Part shown: positions 12,046 through 22,400 of the stretch, in pieces
Position numbering within the stretch: position 1 is the stretch's first letter
Layout: every line of letters starts with the position of its first letter
Assembly (NCBI GenBank): GCA_946122785.1
Contig: CAMGYJ010000005.1
Coordinates: forward strand, 40,910,002-40,974,001
Source: Linum tenue
Lineage: Eukaryota > Streptophyta > Magnoliopsida > Malpighiales > Linaceae
Length of the DNA: 64,000 bases
Direction of reading: 5' to 3'
Notes under the pieces: generated by a model
What the model saw: the letters and a program-made list of their open reading frames with translations, nothing else
Told to the model about the DNA's origin: nothing
Databases searched by the model: none
Position numbers and translations under genes: made by a program

Positions 12046-12133
12046 TTTCGGACCCCGTCCGCGAAGGGCGATCGGACCCCGTCCGCTTCCGGCGGTCGGA
12101 CCCCGTCCGCGACCGGCGGTCGGACCCCTTCCT
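12046..12133. repeat. GC-rich minisatellite, unit about 27 bp
   Basis: Three to four copies of a unit with the core GGTCGGACCCCGTCCGCG form a sharply GC-rich patch in otherwise AT-rich DNA. All six frames stay open across it, which explains the overlapping Arg/Gly/Pro/Ser-rich frames between 11962 and 12401. I do not read any of these as a gene. Confidence 0.75.
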
Positions 12134-12139
12134 CTACGT

Positions 12140-12885
12140 CGGCGACGACAGCACCCGTGGCGAGCTCCTTCCTCTTCAACGTCCGCGACTTTGTGAGGGG
12201 AGGTTGTGGAGGGGTCGGCGGACCAGGTCGGAGGAATGGAGGTGTTGGTGGTGGGAGCAGTAGAGGGGTCGGCGGTGGGAGCAGCGGTCGCCGCCGCCGG
12301 CAATTTGTGCGAGGAGGTTGTGAGGGATGAGTTTGATAGGATTTAGGGTTAGTTAGAAGGAGGGGCAAATTCGTCATATTTTTTGTAACTACGGGCGGCA
12401 AATAGTAAAGGGGCGGGCAGCAAATAGCGATTCAGTTACCAAATAAGGTCTGAAGAAGACAAGAGGCCGTTGTTAAATGAAGGAACTATATACGAATCCG
12501 ATTGAACAAATAAGAAAGGGATTGGATCCGAAATCCTACACCCACCCGAAGGCCTCCATAGCAGATCTTCAACACTATACCTGACGGCAGTGACACATGC
12601 GAAGGCGAGGGCGCACGATTGTTAGGGCTATGGAGGAGACGACAGCCGCGATGATGGTGCAGACGATGACGGTAAACGAGGCCGATGCAAACGACGACAA
12701 CGCGATAAACCAATGCAGATGACAACGTAGGAGAGGGAGGTCGATGACGGGGACAACGACGAGGAGGAGGAGGGCGGAGACTAAACAATTTGGCTCCGGG
12801 TCATTGAGGAGAGAAAGAAAGAGAGAGAAAAAAAAGATTATTGGCTGAAAGGAAGGAGCAATTTATCAATTTCTCCCAAACAAAA
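12140..12885. other. GC-rich to mixed spacer, no gene supported
   Basis: Continuation of GC-rich sequence with proline/arginine-rich open frames on both strands (for example 12788-12486, minus) that match no family I recognise and look compositional. Confidence 0.4.
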
Positions 12886-12988
12886 GTGGGAAAAAATCCC
12901 AAGTTACACATATTTTTAAAAAAATTTCTCAAAATACAAACGTTATGAAAATAATTTCCAATCTACGTTAGTTTGGGCCATCACCCCT

Positions 12989-13078
12989 GTCGACGAAGAC
13001 AGTGATTGCATCACTGTTGTCGACGAAGACAGTGATTGCATCACCGCTGTCGACGAAGACAGTGATTGCATCACTGCA
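12989..13078. repeat. Three 30-bp double-hairpin units (left arm)
   Basis: Three tandem 30-bp units start GTCGACGAAGAC and continue AGTGATTGCATCAC. Each unit contains two small inverted repeats: CTGTC-loop-GACAG around the GACGAA loop, and GTGAT-TGC-ATCAC. The period of exactly ten codons gives a repetitive peptide in one frame, which is incidental. Confidence 0.9.
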
Positions 13079-13797
13079 GTACACGGCCGCGGTGAAGGCC
13101 TGACCTGCGTCGAAACTTTAAACAAACGTAACTTTGTGCTCGGTTATCCGATCGTAGCGATTTTTTTTGATTCCGCATAATTTATCGAGATCTTGCAAGC
13201 CGCAAATTGCCGTAGGCGGTTTGGTCCCGCCTTCGTCTCGAAAATATGTCGTTTGCTACTTCGAACGAGCCTTTTTTCGATTTCGTCAAACTTTGAACAA
13301 CCATAACTTTGTTCTCCACAATCCGAAAATCATGAATTTTTTTTTTATTTCGCATAAATTTTTAAGGACTAAAATATTTAGTAGGAGAGAATTTTCAAAA
13401 AATGAATTATTTATGGATATAAGGGATTTTGGGAATAACTTTACCTTCCTTTTCAGGAATCCAAGTACATTCCGAAAATATGTCTATGATAAAAATTGTA
13501 GTCCTTAAAAATTTATGCGAAATAAAAAAAAAAATCATGATTTTCGGATTGTGGAGCACAAAGTTATGGTCGTTCAAAGTTTGACGAAATCAAAAAAAGG
13601 CTCGTTCGGGGTAGCAAACGACATATTTTCGAGACGAAGGCGGGACCAAACCGCCTACGGTAATTTGCGGCTTGCAAGATCTCGAAAAATTATGCGGAAT
13701 CAAAAAAAATTTCGCTACGATCGGATAACCGAGCACAAAGTTACGTTGGTTTAAAGTTTCGACGCAGGTCAGGCCTTCACCGCGGCCGTGTACTGCA

Positions 13798-13914
13798 GTG
13801 ATGCAATCACTGTCTTCGTCGACAGCGGTGATGCAATCACTGTCTTCGTCGACAGCGGTGATGCAATCACTGTCTTCGTCGACAACAGTGATGCAATCAC
13901 TGTCTTCGTCGACA
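13798..13914. repeat. Four 30-bp double-hairpin units (right arm)
   Basis: The reverse complement of the left-arm array, with four copies of the unit (GTGATGCAATCAC then TGTCTTCGTCGAC). The third unit differs at the junction (ACAACAG instead of ACAGCGG). The copy number difference from the left arm shows slippage or unequal exchange after the palindrome formed. Confidence 0.9.
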
Positions 13915-14462
13915 GCGGTGATGGCCCAAACTAACGTAGATTGGGAATTATTTTCATAACGTTTGTATTTTGAAATTTTTTTTTAAAAACATGTGTAACT
14001 TGGAATTTTTTCCACAAAAGTGCACACATTTGTTAGGTTGGGATCACATGCATACTTACCCAAATTGCCCCTTCAACAAAACCACCGTTAGATTAACAAA
14101 AATAGAAAGGAATGGCGATGAGAATGATTATTACCGTGCTAACCTATTGGATGTTTAGCATCCCATCCTTCCGTTGGGTCGTTACCACATACTAAGTTGT
14201 CAGCAACAACCAGTAGCATATTGATAGTATTCAAGTTAGCCGCGAAAGTTTGGTTTGTGATATATAGATAACTCACAAATCATATTTGAAGTCCAAGTTC
14301 TAATAGATAAATGTTTTAGTCACTAAAATTAAAAATTTATATTTTATTTATATAGATTTAAAAATTGTATGAAATGAGTCAAACCGGTTGGACACTTATA
14401 AACTCATTCGACCTCAAATCAATGACTTAAACTGATGTGACAACAACAACATAATATTCAAG

Positions 14463-15364
14463 TAGAGCTAGCAAATGGATTGGTGGATCCCTGGATCATA
14501 TGAATTTGATCAAATGGACTGGTGGATTCATGAATTGGATCAAATGGATTGGTGGATTGTTCCATGTATCCAAACTTTCATAATGAAAAAATTTAGGTAC
14601 CAAAACCTAATTTTCCAATGATATTTTTTTGCCTGAAAATAATTTTAGGTACCAAAAGTAGAATATAAAAACTGTAGGAACTAAATTGTATCCGACCATT
14701 TGGATCTATGGATCAATTGATTAATGCACCAATCAAATTAGATTTGAATAAAATAAATTGAACTTAAATGTATTGAATAGGGATGGTAAAAATATCCGCA
14801 ATCGTGGATATCCGTCCAAATCTGACCTAATTGGGTAGAGTAAAACCCGAACTCGAAAGATTTTTAGTGGGTACGGGTAAAACCCGAACCCGAATATTGT
14901 GGGTAATGGGTAGGCACGGTTTTCACACTATCCAACCCGAACCCGTCTGATTATACACATTCATATGTATTTTATCTAGAAATGATCATTTTTTTCTGAA
15001 CATATTTTGTATTTAGCTTACAAATATAATATTTTCATAAATTTGTTTGGTTTTCAATTAATTTTCTTCATTCTGTTGATTTATTGTCGTACTTTTTCAC
15101 TTATATAATGTGATTATACGTGTGAATGTTAAGATGTTGGTAGGAGTTATAACGAGAAGTTATTACCAATGGATAACAGTGGATACTCGAAACTCGAACG
15201 GGTATGAGCATGATTTTGATTTTATGCCCGATTGTTAACGAATATGACTATCCGTTCCCGAACCGATCCATTGTCATCTCTAGTATTGAATTAATTAAAT
15301 ATTTAAATAGATGGATTGAATGACATTATAGATTGGATCGGAAATTGACAAATTGTCATCTCAA
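14463..15364. mobile_element. hAT-type element, TAGAGC end, with a nested hAT inside
   Basis: The left end TAGAGCTAGCAAATGG is complemented by the right end CAAATTGTCATCTCA. Flanks TATTCAAG and TATTTAAG agree at seven of eight positions, fitting an aged 8-bp target duplication. Subterminal words CAAATGGATTGGTGGATT repeat on the left and are echoed in inverted form on the right. The element was later interrupted by another element at 14778-15282. No coding sequence. Confidence 0.65.
14778..15282. mobile_element. Nested hAT-type MITE, TAGGG ends
   Basis: Starts TAGGGATGGTAAAAATATCC and ends with the imperfect complement ...CATTGTCATCTCTA. It is bounded by identical 8-bp copies of GTATTGAA (14770-14777 and 15283-15290), as expected for hAT. 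The interior holds repeated AACCCGAAC and GGGTA words and no gene. Confidence 0.85.
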
Positions 15365-15389
15365 TATTTAAGCCATAGATTAGGAGAAA

Positions 15390-15670
15390 TTTTACAATGC
15401 TATATAGTATTTGTGCTATAGGTTTTTGCTTTTATGGTACAACTTAAAATTGTACATTTACGTTATGGTACAACTTCAGATTGTACCTATACTTTTGGTA
15501 CAAATTCTTTTATGGTACAATTTGAACTTGTAATTTTATATGATGGTACAATTTCAAGTTGTAAAGTTGTACCGTAAGTTGTATCATCACATAATGATAC
15601 AAATTGCTTTATTGTACAACATAAACTTATACATTTAATATTATGGTACAACTTTAAGTTGTCTATTAAA
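15390..15670. repeat. ATGGTACAACTT minisatellite
   Basis: Six or more units of roughly 40-55 bp carry ATGGTACAA followed by TT(N)AA(N)TTGTAC, so each unit tends to be an inverted repeat around an AAGTTGTAC core. It lies in the upstream region of the SUVH gene, ending about 125 bp before the presumed core promoter. It could be a decayed miniature element or a simple expansion. Confidence 0.75.
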
Positions 15671-15794
15671 ACACCAATCCTATATATCATAGGGAAGTGC
15701 TCATAGATTAGAGCCACGCCAATACCAAATTTCTCTCTCTTACCATTTTAACGCAAACGAAAGGGAAAAGAGAAACCACTGTGGACAGTTAAAA

Positions 15795-15802
15795 ATATAA
15801 AA
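15795..15802 (+). promoter_or_regulatory. Candidate TATA box of the SUVH gene
   Basis: ATATAAAA, followed by the CT-rich tract typical of plant 5' leaders (about 15803-15860). It sits about 470 bp before the chosen start codon, which fits an intron-containing leader. Position and composition only; the transcription start is inferred. Confidence 0.4.
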
Positions 15803-15886
15803 CTCTCCTCCTTTCTCACTTCCTCCTCGCACTGGTTCTCTCTGTTCTTCCTGCATGCCATTTCATCTCTACGAAGTGCGGAAGAG

Positions 15887-16266
15887 GTAATCCAATCTCA
15901 AGTCTCTCCATTCCTCCGACTTCGGAGTAACTTCTGTTTTCAGGCTCGTTCACCAATCACCAGTCTTCCTGCGCGCGGGAAGATCTCGCAGAAAGTTAAT
16001 CCATTTCCTTCATTTTCAGTGTAAAAAAAAAAAAAAATCCTTTCTTGGGGGTTCTCTGGAGGGATTGAATGAAAAATTCTTTTGTCTTGTCGCAGGAAGG
16101 GTGGGTAGGGAAAAAGGAAGAATTGCTTGTTGCTCACCAATAGTTCGTGAAAAAGCCCAGGTGGGTTCTCCCTGTCGCTGATCTCGGTTTTTTTCTCCTT
16201 TTTTTCGATCTGTGAATTTGGGGTTGTTTAGTGGGCGGTTCCTTAATTGTTTCTGCTTTGTATTAG
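15887..16266 (+). other. Possible 5'-leader intron of the SUVH gene
   Basis: A donor-like GAAGAG/GTAATC at 15886/15887 and an acceptor-like TTGTATTAG ending at 16266, two bases before the start codon, would remove an AT/T-rich stretch containing several ATGs. Leader introns with otherwise intronless coding sequence are, to my knowledge, common in this family. Transcript data would be needed to confirm. Confidence 0.35.
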
Positions 16267-16268
16267 CA

Positions 16269-18290
16269 ATGGAAGGAGGGTCCGGGGCCTTCAATTCTAC
16301 TCCCTCTCCAGGTTCCTTTGACAAATCAAGGGTTTTTGATGTGAAACCCCTTCGTACTTTGACCCCCGTGTTTCCGTCCAATCCTCAAGGTCCTCCATTT
16401 GTATGTTCGCCTCCTTTTGGTCCTTACCCGCCCGGGTTTGCTCCATTTTACCCCTTTTCTCCACAACAAGGAGGCGGTCCTGACCCCAGCCCGCCACCCC
16501 AACCTCCAGCAGTGCCACTTCGCTCATTCCGAGCTCCAGAACCAAGTTCCCATGAGAATGGAACAGGTGGTGGCTCTTACTCTGAGCCTCCTAAGCGCGC
16601 GGGCCGTCGACCTGCTGTCCGGACTATCCCTATTGCCAAAAGGGCAAAGAGGGGACCAGATGACTTTTTGCTGCCTGCTCCTAATGACAGTGTTGTTTTG
16701 GGGATCACTCAGGCTCAAAAGGAAGATGGTGATAGAGGTACCGTTCTTAGTATTCTGATGAGGTTTGATGCTTTAAGGAGAAAAGTTGGCCAACTAGAGG
16801 ATGTGAAGGACTCACAGCATAACGGAAACGCCAAGCGTGCTGATTTAAAAGCTAGTGCTATCTTAATGAGCAACAGTATAAGGACCAACACTAAAAAGAG
16901 AACTGGACATGTCCCTGGAGTGGAGATTGGCGACATCTTCTTCTTCCGGATGGAGATGTGTTTGGTGGGATTGCATGCTCAGTCTATGGCTGGCATAGAT
17001 TATTTGATTGTAAGGGGTGATAGAGAGGAAGAACCACTAGCTACTAGCATTGTTTCATCTGGTTACTATGATAATGCTGCAGATGATACAGATATCCTTA
17101 TCTACAGTGGGCATGGAGGAAGCTCCAACAAGAATAAGGAGGCATCCGATCAGAAGCTGGTGAGGGGTAATCTTGCATTGGAGAGGAGTCTGCAGAAGGG
17201 GAACGAAGTCCGGGTAATTCGGGGCCTGAAAGATGCTAATAGTCCAACCACAAAGATTTATGTTTATGATGGACTTTATACAATTCAGGAATCATGGGTG
17301 GAGAAGGCAAAAACGGGTTGCAATATATTCAAGTATAAGATTGTTAGGATGTCTGGTCAACCTGGTGGATTTTCTGTCTGGAAATCTGTGGCCCAATGGA
17401 AAGAGTCAGTTTCTTCCAGAGTGGGACTGATTTTGCATGACCTCACTTTGGCAGCTGAAACTATACCTGTTGCGCTTGTGAATGATGTTGATGGAGAGAG
17501 AGGGCCTACTTGCTTCACATATCTTGCTTCTGTGAGGTATTCCAAGTCATTTAAATTATCTCATCAGACTTCTTTTGCCTGCAACTGCCGTAATGCATGC
17601 CAATCAGGTGATGAAAACTGTGCTTGCATGACAAAAAATGGAGGGCAAACCCCATATATTGGTAATGGAGTTCTCGTGTGTAGGAAGCCCTTAGTTTATG
17701 AATGTGGTCCTACATGTCCTTGCACAGCTAACTGCAAAAACCGTGTGTCTCAGACTGGTCTGAAAGTTCACTTGGAAGTTTTCAAAACGAAGGATAGGGG
17801 TTGGGGTCTAAGGTCATGGGATCCTATTCGTGCCGGTACTTTTATATGTATATATGCCGGTGAAGCGACAAATAAGGCTATTAGTGGAGAAGTAGGCGAC
17901 AGTGGTGATTATGTCTTTGATACAACCCGGGTTTATGATTCATTCAGGTGGAATTGTGAACCTGGGTTCATAGAGGAGGATCTTATTGACACTAATGAGG
18001 AGTATGATATGCCATACCCCCTCGTCATAAGTGCAAGGAATGTTGGAAATGTGGCCCGGTTCATGAATCACAGTTGTGAGCCGAACACATTCTGGCAACC
18101 CGTGGTGTATGAGAACAACAGTGAAACCTATCTGAATGTTGCTTTCTTTGCCATGAGACATATTCCACCTATGACAGAGTTGACTTATGATTATGGGACT
18201 CCCCGTGATGATGTTCCCGGGGGTAGCAATGGACATGGAAGGATGAGATGCTTATGTGGATCGACGAGGTGCAAAGGTTATTTTGTCTGA
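16269..18290 (+). CDS. SUVH1/3-type SRA-SET histone methyltransferase
   Basis: Intronless 673-codon gene. I start at 16269 (MEGGSG...), not the upstream in-frame ATG at 16212, because SUVH1/SUVH3 homologues begin MEGG and the extra leader is hydrophobic and unlike the family. Order: proline-rich N-terminus with DKSRVFDVKPLRTL (about residues 1-110), a basic segment (AGRRP, IAKRAKRG), SRA/YDG methyl-DNA-binding domain (about 212-370, GHVPGVEIGDIFFFRMEMCL onward), Cys-rich pre-SET (about 430-495), SET (about 500-640, with NHSCEPN and ELTYDYG) and post-SET CLCGSTRCKGYF at the C-terminus. All cysteine clusters and the NHSC and Tyr motifs are present, so it should be catalytically competent. In Arabidopsis the SUVH1/3 branch binds methylated DNA and promotes expression of nearby genes with DNAJ partners, while classic SUVH proteins deposit H3K9 methylation. 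That role is inferred from family, in the nucleus. Confidence 0.95.
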   Translation: MEGGSGAFNSTPSPGSFDKSRVFDVKPLRTLTPVFPSNPQGPPFVCSPPFGPYPPGFAPFYPFSPQQGGGPDPSPPPQPPAVPLRSFRAPEPSSHENGTGGGSYSEPPKRAGRRPAVRTIPIAKRAKRGPDDFLLPAPNDSVVLGITQAQKEDGDRGTVLSILMRFDALRRKVGQLEDVKDSQHNGNAKRADLKASAILMSNSIRTNTKKRTGHVPGVEIGDIFFFRMEMCLVGLHAQSMAGIDYLIVRGDREEEPLATSIVSSGYYDNAADDTDILIYSGHGGSSNKNKEASDQKLVRGNLALERSLQKGNEVRVIRGLKDANSPTTKIYVYDGLYTIQESWVEKAKTGCNIFKYKIVRMSGQPGGFSVWKSVAQWKESVSSRVGLILHDLTLAAETIPVALVNDVDGERGPTCFTYLASVRYSKSFKLSHQTSFACNCRNACQSGDENCACMTKNGGQTPYIGNGVLVCRKPLVYECGPTCPCTANCKNRVSQTGLKVHLEVFKTKDRGWGLRSWDPIRAGTFICIYAGEATNKAISGEVGDSGDYVFDTTRVYDSFRWNCEPGFIEEDLIDTNEEYDMPYPLVISARNVGNVARFMNHSCEPNTFWQPVVYENNSETYLNVAFFAMRHIPPMTELTYDYGTPRDDVPGGSNGHGRMRCLCGSTRCKGYFV

Positions 18291-19433
18291 TGATATCCAT
18301 TTTGATCCGAAACGCACTGCGTTGTCAGTCCTTCCAGTAATAAGGTTAGTTACATATTGTCATATGTCCATTTTTAATCCTTTGTTTGTCGATGCTTGAA
18401 GACCACGCACTCTACTTGATGTTTGTCATCTTGGCACTAGGCTGAAGCCACACACAACCACTCGCATGGTTAGATCTTATGTATGTTTCGTGTCTGATTA
18501 ACTGAGGGCATATGTTTTAGCAGTTACCAGATGGTAATGGTAACAGTTCTTACTACTTTCTGTATTGACTCAAGGCCATTGCTTATCTGATGAAATAGGG
18601 CAGGCATGGTTGCGCAGGCAATCACTTGGATGAGATATTCCTAGATGCGTTGGTACCTGACAGTAGCCCAGATAGTCAATCTGACTTGAATGTTTGGTGA
18701 TTTTGTTCTTTGAAGAAAATTATTAAATTAGTGTTCAGTCCTCACAAACCCTCACCCCTCGAACTTCCAGGGTCTTAGCCATCAACCCTTTTCCCTTTAG
18801 AATGTTCCGAGTTTATGCCTTGCTGTGGTCTCAGTATGCGTGTTTTAATGTTTAACATTGTCGGTCAGTTAATTTCTGGTGTTCCTCTACCCTGGCAATG
18901 CAGGATAACTTGCCCAGGATGTGATATCTTTTAGGGCAAACCTACTGCTGTGGCTGTTATGGGTGAACCAGCGAGCGATGCAGCGTTGATTCACGCAATA
19001 CCTTCGGTAGGAGCATTGTGATGTCTTTTTTCGGTTCTAGTAATTCCTGCCTGCTAACTCAAACAAGAGGTGTTTTGCTTGTAATCTTATGCTTAGGATT
19101 GAAGGTAGTAGGGAAGTGTGTACCAACTTCGGTGGAACTTGTGCAGCTAGAAATTTTAGTATCGGTGTAAAACCTGTATCAATCTTTCTTCCTCCTCGAA
19201 CTTTATTGATAAGTGAAGCTACTAGAGGCTGCTGTGATTAGACCAGAGCATGGAATGCCAGCTTGTTTCAGGTTAATCCTCTTTTGCCATATCATGTGTA
19301 GATTCAGTAGTCAAGAGTTTTGGAACATAATGAAACATGGCAGCAAAGCTTCATTTTCACCCCACACAAACACATCAATTATTAACACACACACAGAACT
19401 TGACCTCCATCTACTATACCTATACACACATTC
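18291..19433. other. 3' flank between convergent SUVH and UGT genes
   Basis: The SUVH 3' untranslated region lies here, with a possible donor (AAG/GTTAGT near 18342), so the 3' leader may be spliced. The genes converge. Plus-strand frames in this stretch (for example 19213-19797) are mostly shadows of the UGT exon. No separate gene is supported. Confidence 0.5.
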
Positions 19434-22400
19434 TTACAACTCCAACCTTTTGAGCAACTGCAGGTTCACAAGCTCATCCACGAAATCCTCAATGTTCCTG
19501 TCCGAACTCCCGCCGTCAGCCACAGCAGCTCGAGCCAGAGTCTTCCATTTCTCCGCATTCTTTCGAATCCCTTTGGCCCTCTCTCCTTCCATCACTTCCA
19601 CCACGCCCCACTCGATCTCTTCCATCCTCGCCATTGCTTTCTCTTCCCCGTCTCTCTTCCGCACCATCACTCTCACCCCGACCCCCCACACGTCCTCCAC
19701 GAACTTGGCGTTGGTCGGCTGGTCGGCGAACTGCGGCACCGTCACCATCGGCACACCCATGCTCAGCGCCTCGATCGTCGAGTTCCACCCGCAGTGAGTC
19801 ACGAAGCAGCCCGTCGACTCGTGGGCCAGCACCTCCAGCTGGCAGCACCACGTCACCACCAGGCCCCTGTCCGACGTGTCCTCCACGAACCCGGGAGGGA
19901 TCTTGTCCTGTTCGGATTTCCTGACCACCCACAGGAACGGCCGGTCCAGTTTCTCGAGCGCGGCGGCTACTTCCTCGGTCTGTTTGTCGGACAGGCTGGC
20001 CACGCTCCCGAACGACACGTAGACGACCGATTTGGGCTGCTGGGAGTCCAGCCACTGCTTCAGGTAAGTTGGGGAGTGCTGGGGCTTGAACAGGCTGAGG
20101 CCGTACTCGTGACACGTGTCGTCGGACGACAGCTGCTTCGCCAGGTAGATCGATGGGATTGTGGGTCCCACCGCCTTGAATCGTAACTTGTTGCACATCC
20201 AGTGTACTATCTGATGAGATTGGATAATCCATTAGAGGCAAAACATACATATATATATACGTATCTATGTAACACATGCATAGATGTGCAATCCAACGAC
20301 GACAACGCGGTTACGTCCAAGTCATGTATGCACAATAAGCAAATTGCCAAGTTAAACTTTCGTTAGTGCTGAATTTTCCAACTGAAAATGATTAAATGAA
20401 TGAGCTGTAAAGTTGAAAGAATAGTGTCGTATTGAGTCGTCCATAGTGTAAGATATGGAAGTGGTTAATTAGTGTGGTTAGGCGTAGTGCGTCCACAAGA
20501 TTGGGATATGAAACAAACAAAACCGAAACACATGAAACCAAACTTACATGTAGCTGTCGTAAGCTCGGCCAAATAGTTACAGTCACCTTGATCCTTTTCC
20601 TTTAGTTTTTTTTAGCTGAAAACGAACAATTCTCACTCGAGTGGTATTTTTAAATTACTTTCGTCTCTTTCCCCGTAACAGGAAGGGGACATCAACTTTC
20701 AAATTAAAATTAAAAAATATATATGTCAATTTACAATTAATTGGGGTGTTTTTGTTATTAACCCTTACCACCACTCTTGTAACGAGCAGACTAGATCGAT
20801 TCTTAGTTGATAATAATGAAAAGTGAAAACTTATTTATAAGTTATTATTCGTCTGAAAAATTTCACCGTACAATAAAAAAATCCCAAATAGGCAAAAGAA
20901 ACAGCTGATAGATGCAATAATACTTACGATGGAAAATGTTGTGTTGTCTCTAGAGGTTCCGACCACACATTTTGTGCTTATTAATGCCACATTGACATTG
21001 GTATTTATTCGCCCAATATTGATATTATTCACGCAAACAATAATAGTTACTCACTTATTCACAGAATCTAGTGTTATTCACCCATGTTGTTATTTATTTA
21101 TACCATTATGATCAGTGGCGGATTCAGAAAATTTTCACAGGGGTGTCCTCTTAAAATTAAATTTAATTAAATAATTCGTATATTAAAAATATCATACTTG
21201 TATAAATTTTTTATTAAAATTCATGATGTGTTTTCATATTTTGAAAAAATAATATAAATAAACTCCGTGTCTGCACTGTTAAAAAAAATCTACATATCCT
21301 ACTAGACAATACTTCACGAACTTATCACATATTCGATTTATAACATTTTTCTTAATGTAGCTCGAAGTAGAAAAGACTCTTTCAACACTTGTCATGTAAC
21401 CATAAAATCAATTCAAAATTAAGAGTAGCGTGTATGTAGTTTAATTATTAGGTATTGAAAATAGTTGGGGATAAAGAAATAGCGTTTTACTGTTGCATGA
21501 TGTTTAAAATAGAATAACAAATGAGTAGCAACATAATTAGAATATGTTTGATAATAGTAGTGTCCTAGGTTGGAATAACACGGACTACCACTTATATTTT
21601 GTTAATCATAAGCAAACTATTATCGAGGGTAGGATAATCATTTTTTCAAATATTAGGGTGTCCCGAATTACCAATTATATTTTGTATACCCATACGAAAC
21701 TATTATCGGAGGTTGGATAATCGTTTCCCCAAATTTTAGGGGTGTCCCGTTGGATAATCGTTTCTCCAAATTTTAGGGGTGTCCCGGGACACCCCTAGAG
21801 GCCCATGTATCCGCCCCGGATTATGATCAACACAACTCATTTTTAAAGAAAAATAGAAAATCTATATTTAACTCCACACAATTGGGCAAATAAAAACTAC
21901 TAGGGGAAAAAGAAATTTCTTTTTGATGAGGGAGTGATGAAATTTTTTTTTGGAACTTACTAATCCACGAGAACAAAAAAAATAATCACGAACGTCATAA
22001 AATAAAAGATAGCAAGGGTCAAATCTCAAATGTGATGTTTTTATCTCGATGGTGAATACTCATATATGAATAATTACCAAATGACCCGTAAAAAAAAAAA
22101 AAAATTGCCAAATGACGTGAATAACTCGTCAAGGCAGTGAATCAACCTTATTCTTTACTACGCACCTTTTCTTCAAGGGCAGTGAAAGTGTTGCAGAAGA
22201 CCCAATCAGCACCCGCCACGTTGGAAAACTGGGCAGCCAAAAGGGCCAAACACTCGGGCGCGTATTCGTCATCTTCATCATGAAGATAAGAAGGCAGGTC
22301 ATGGACCGCCAGCGACACCTCCGCCATACCGTCAACCCGAAACTTCTCCTCCTTGTCGGTAATCGGAGCTCTGATTCTGCCTTCGTAATAACTGTATAAA

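Larger units (their letters stand above)
12886..14015. mobile_element. Foldback element: 1.1-kb palindrome
   Basis: Left arm about 12886-13370 and right arm about 13500-14015 are near-identical inverted copies around a 129-bp unique spacer. The arms match from the outer GTGGGAAAAAATCCCAAG-type end, through hairpin repeats, to the inner TTTATTTCGCATAAATTTTT. The arm length difference (about 31 bp) corresponds to one extra 30-bp unit on the right. Frames crossing the arms (13125-12943 minus, 13167-13508 plus, 13515-13754 plus) are repeat translations, not genes. No target duplication was identified. Foldback or long-TIR Mutator-like are the likeliest classes; a mis-assembled inverted duplication is a less likely alternative because the arms differ in unit number and in scattered bases. 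Confidence 0.85.

Noticed and set aside
11962..12401. Three overlapping open frames of 111-139 codons
   Set aside because: Created by the GC-rich minisatellite; repetitive peptides on both strands, no recognisable family.
12989..13914. CRISPR-like array of 30-bp repeats
   Set aside because: The repeats are directly adjacent with no unique spacers, lie in inverted copies in a plant palindrome, and no cas genes exist.
16212..16268. Upstream in-frame Met as start of SUVH
   Set aside because: The added 19 residues are hydrophobic and unlike family members, and the segment may be part of a leader intron; MEGG at 16269 fits the family.
19516..20277. Long Arg-rich frame overlapping the first UGT
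   Set aside because: Frame-shifted shadow of UGT exon 2; the real frame carries the PSPG box and splices in phase.
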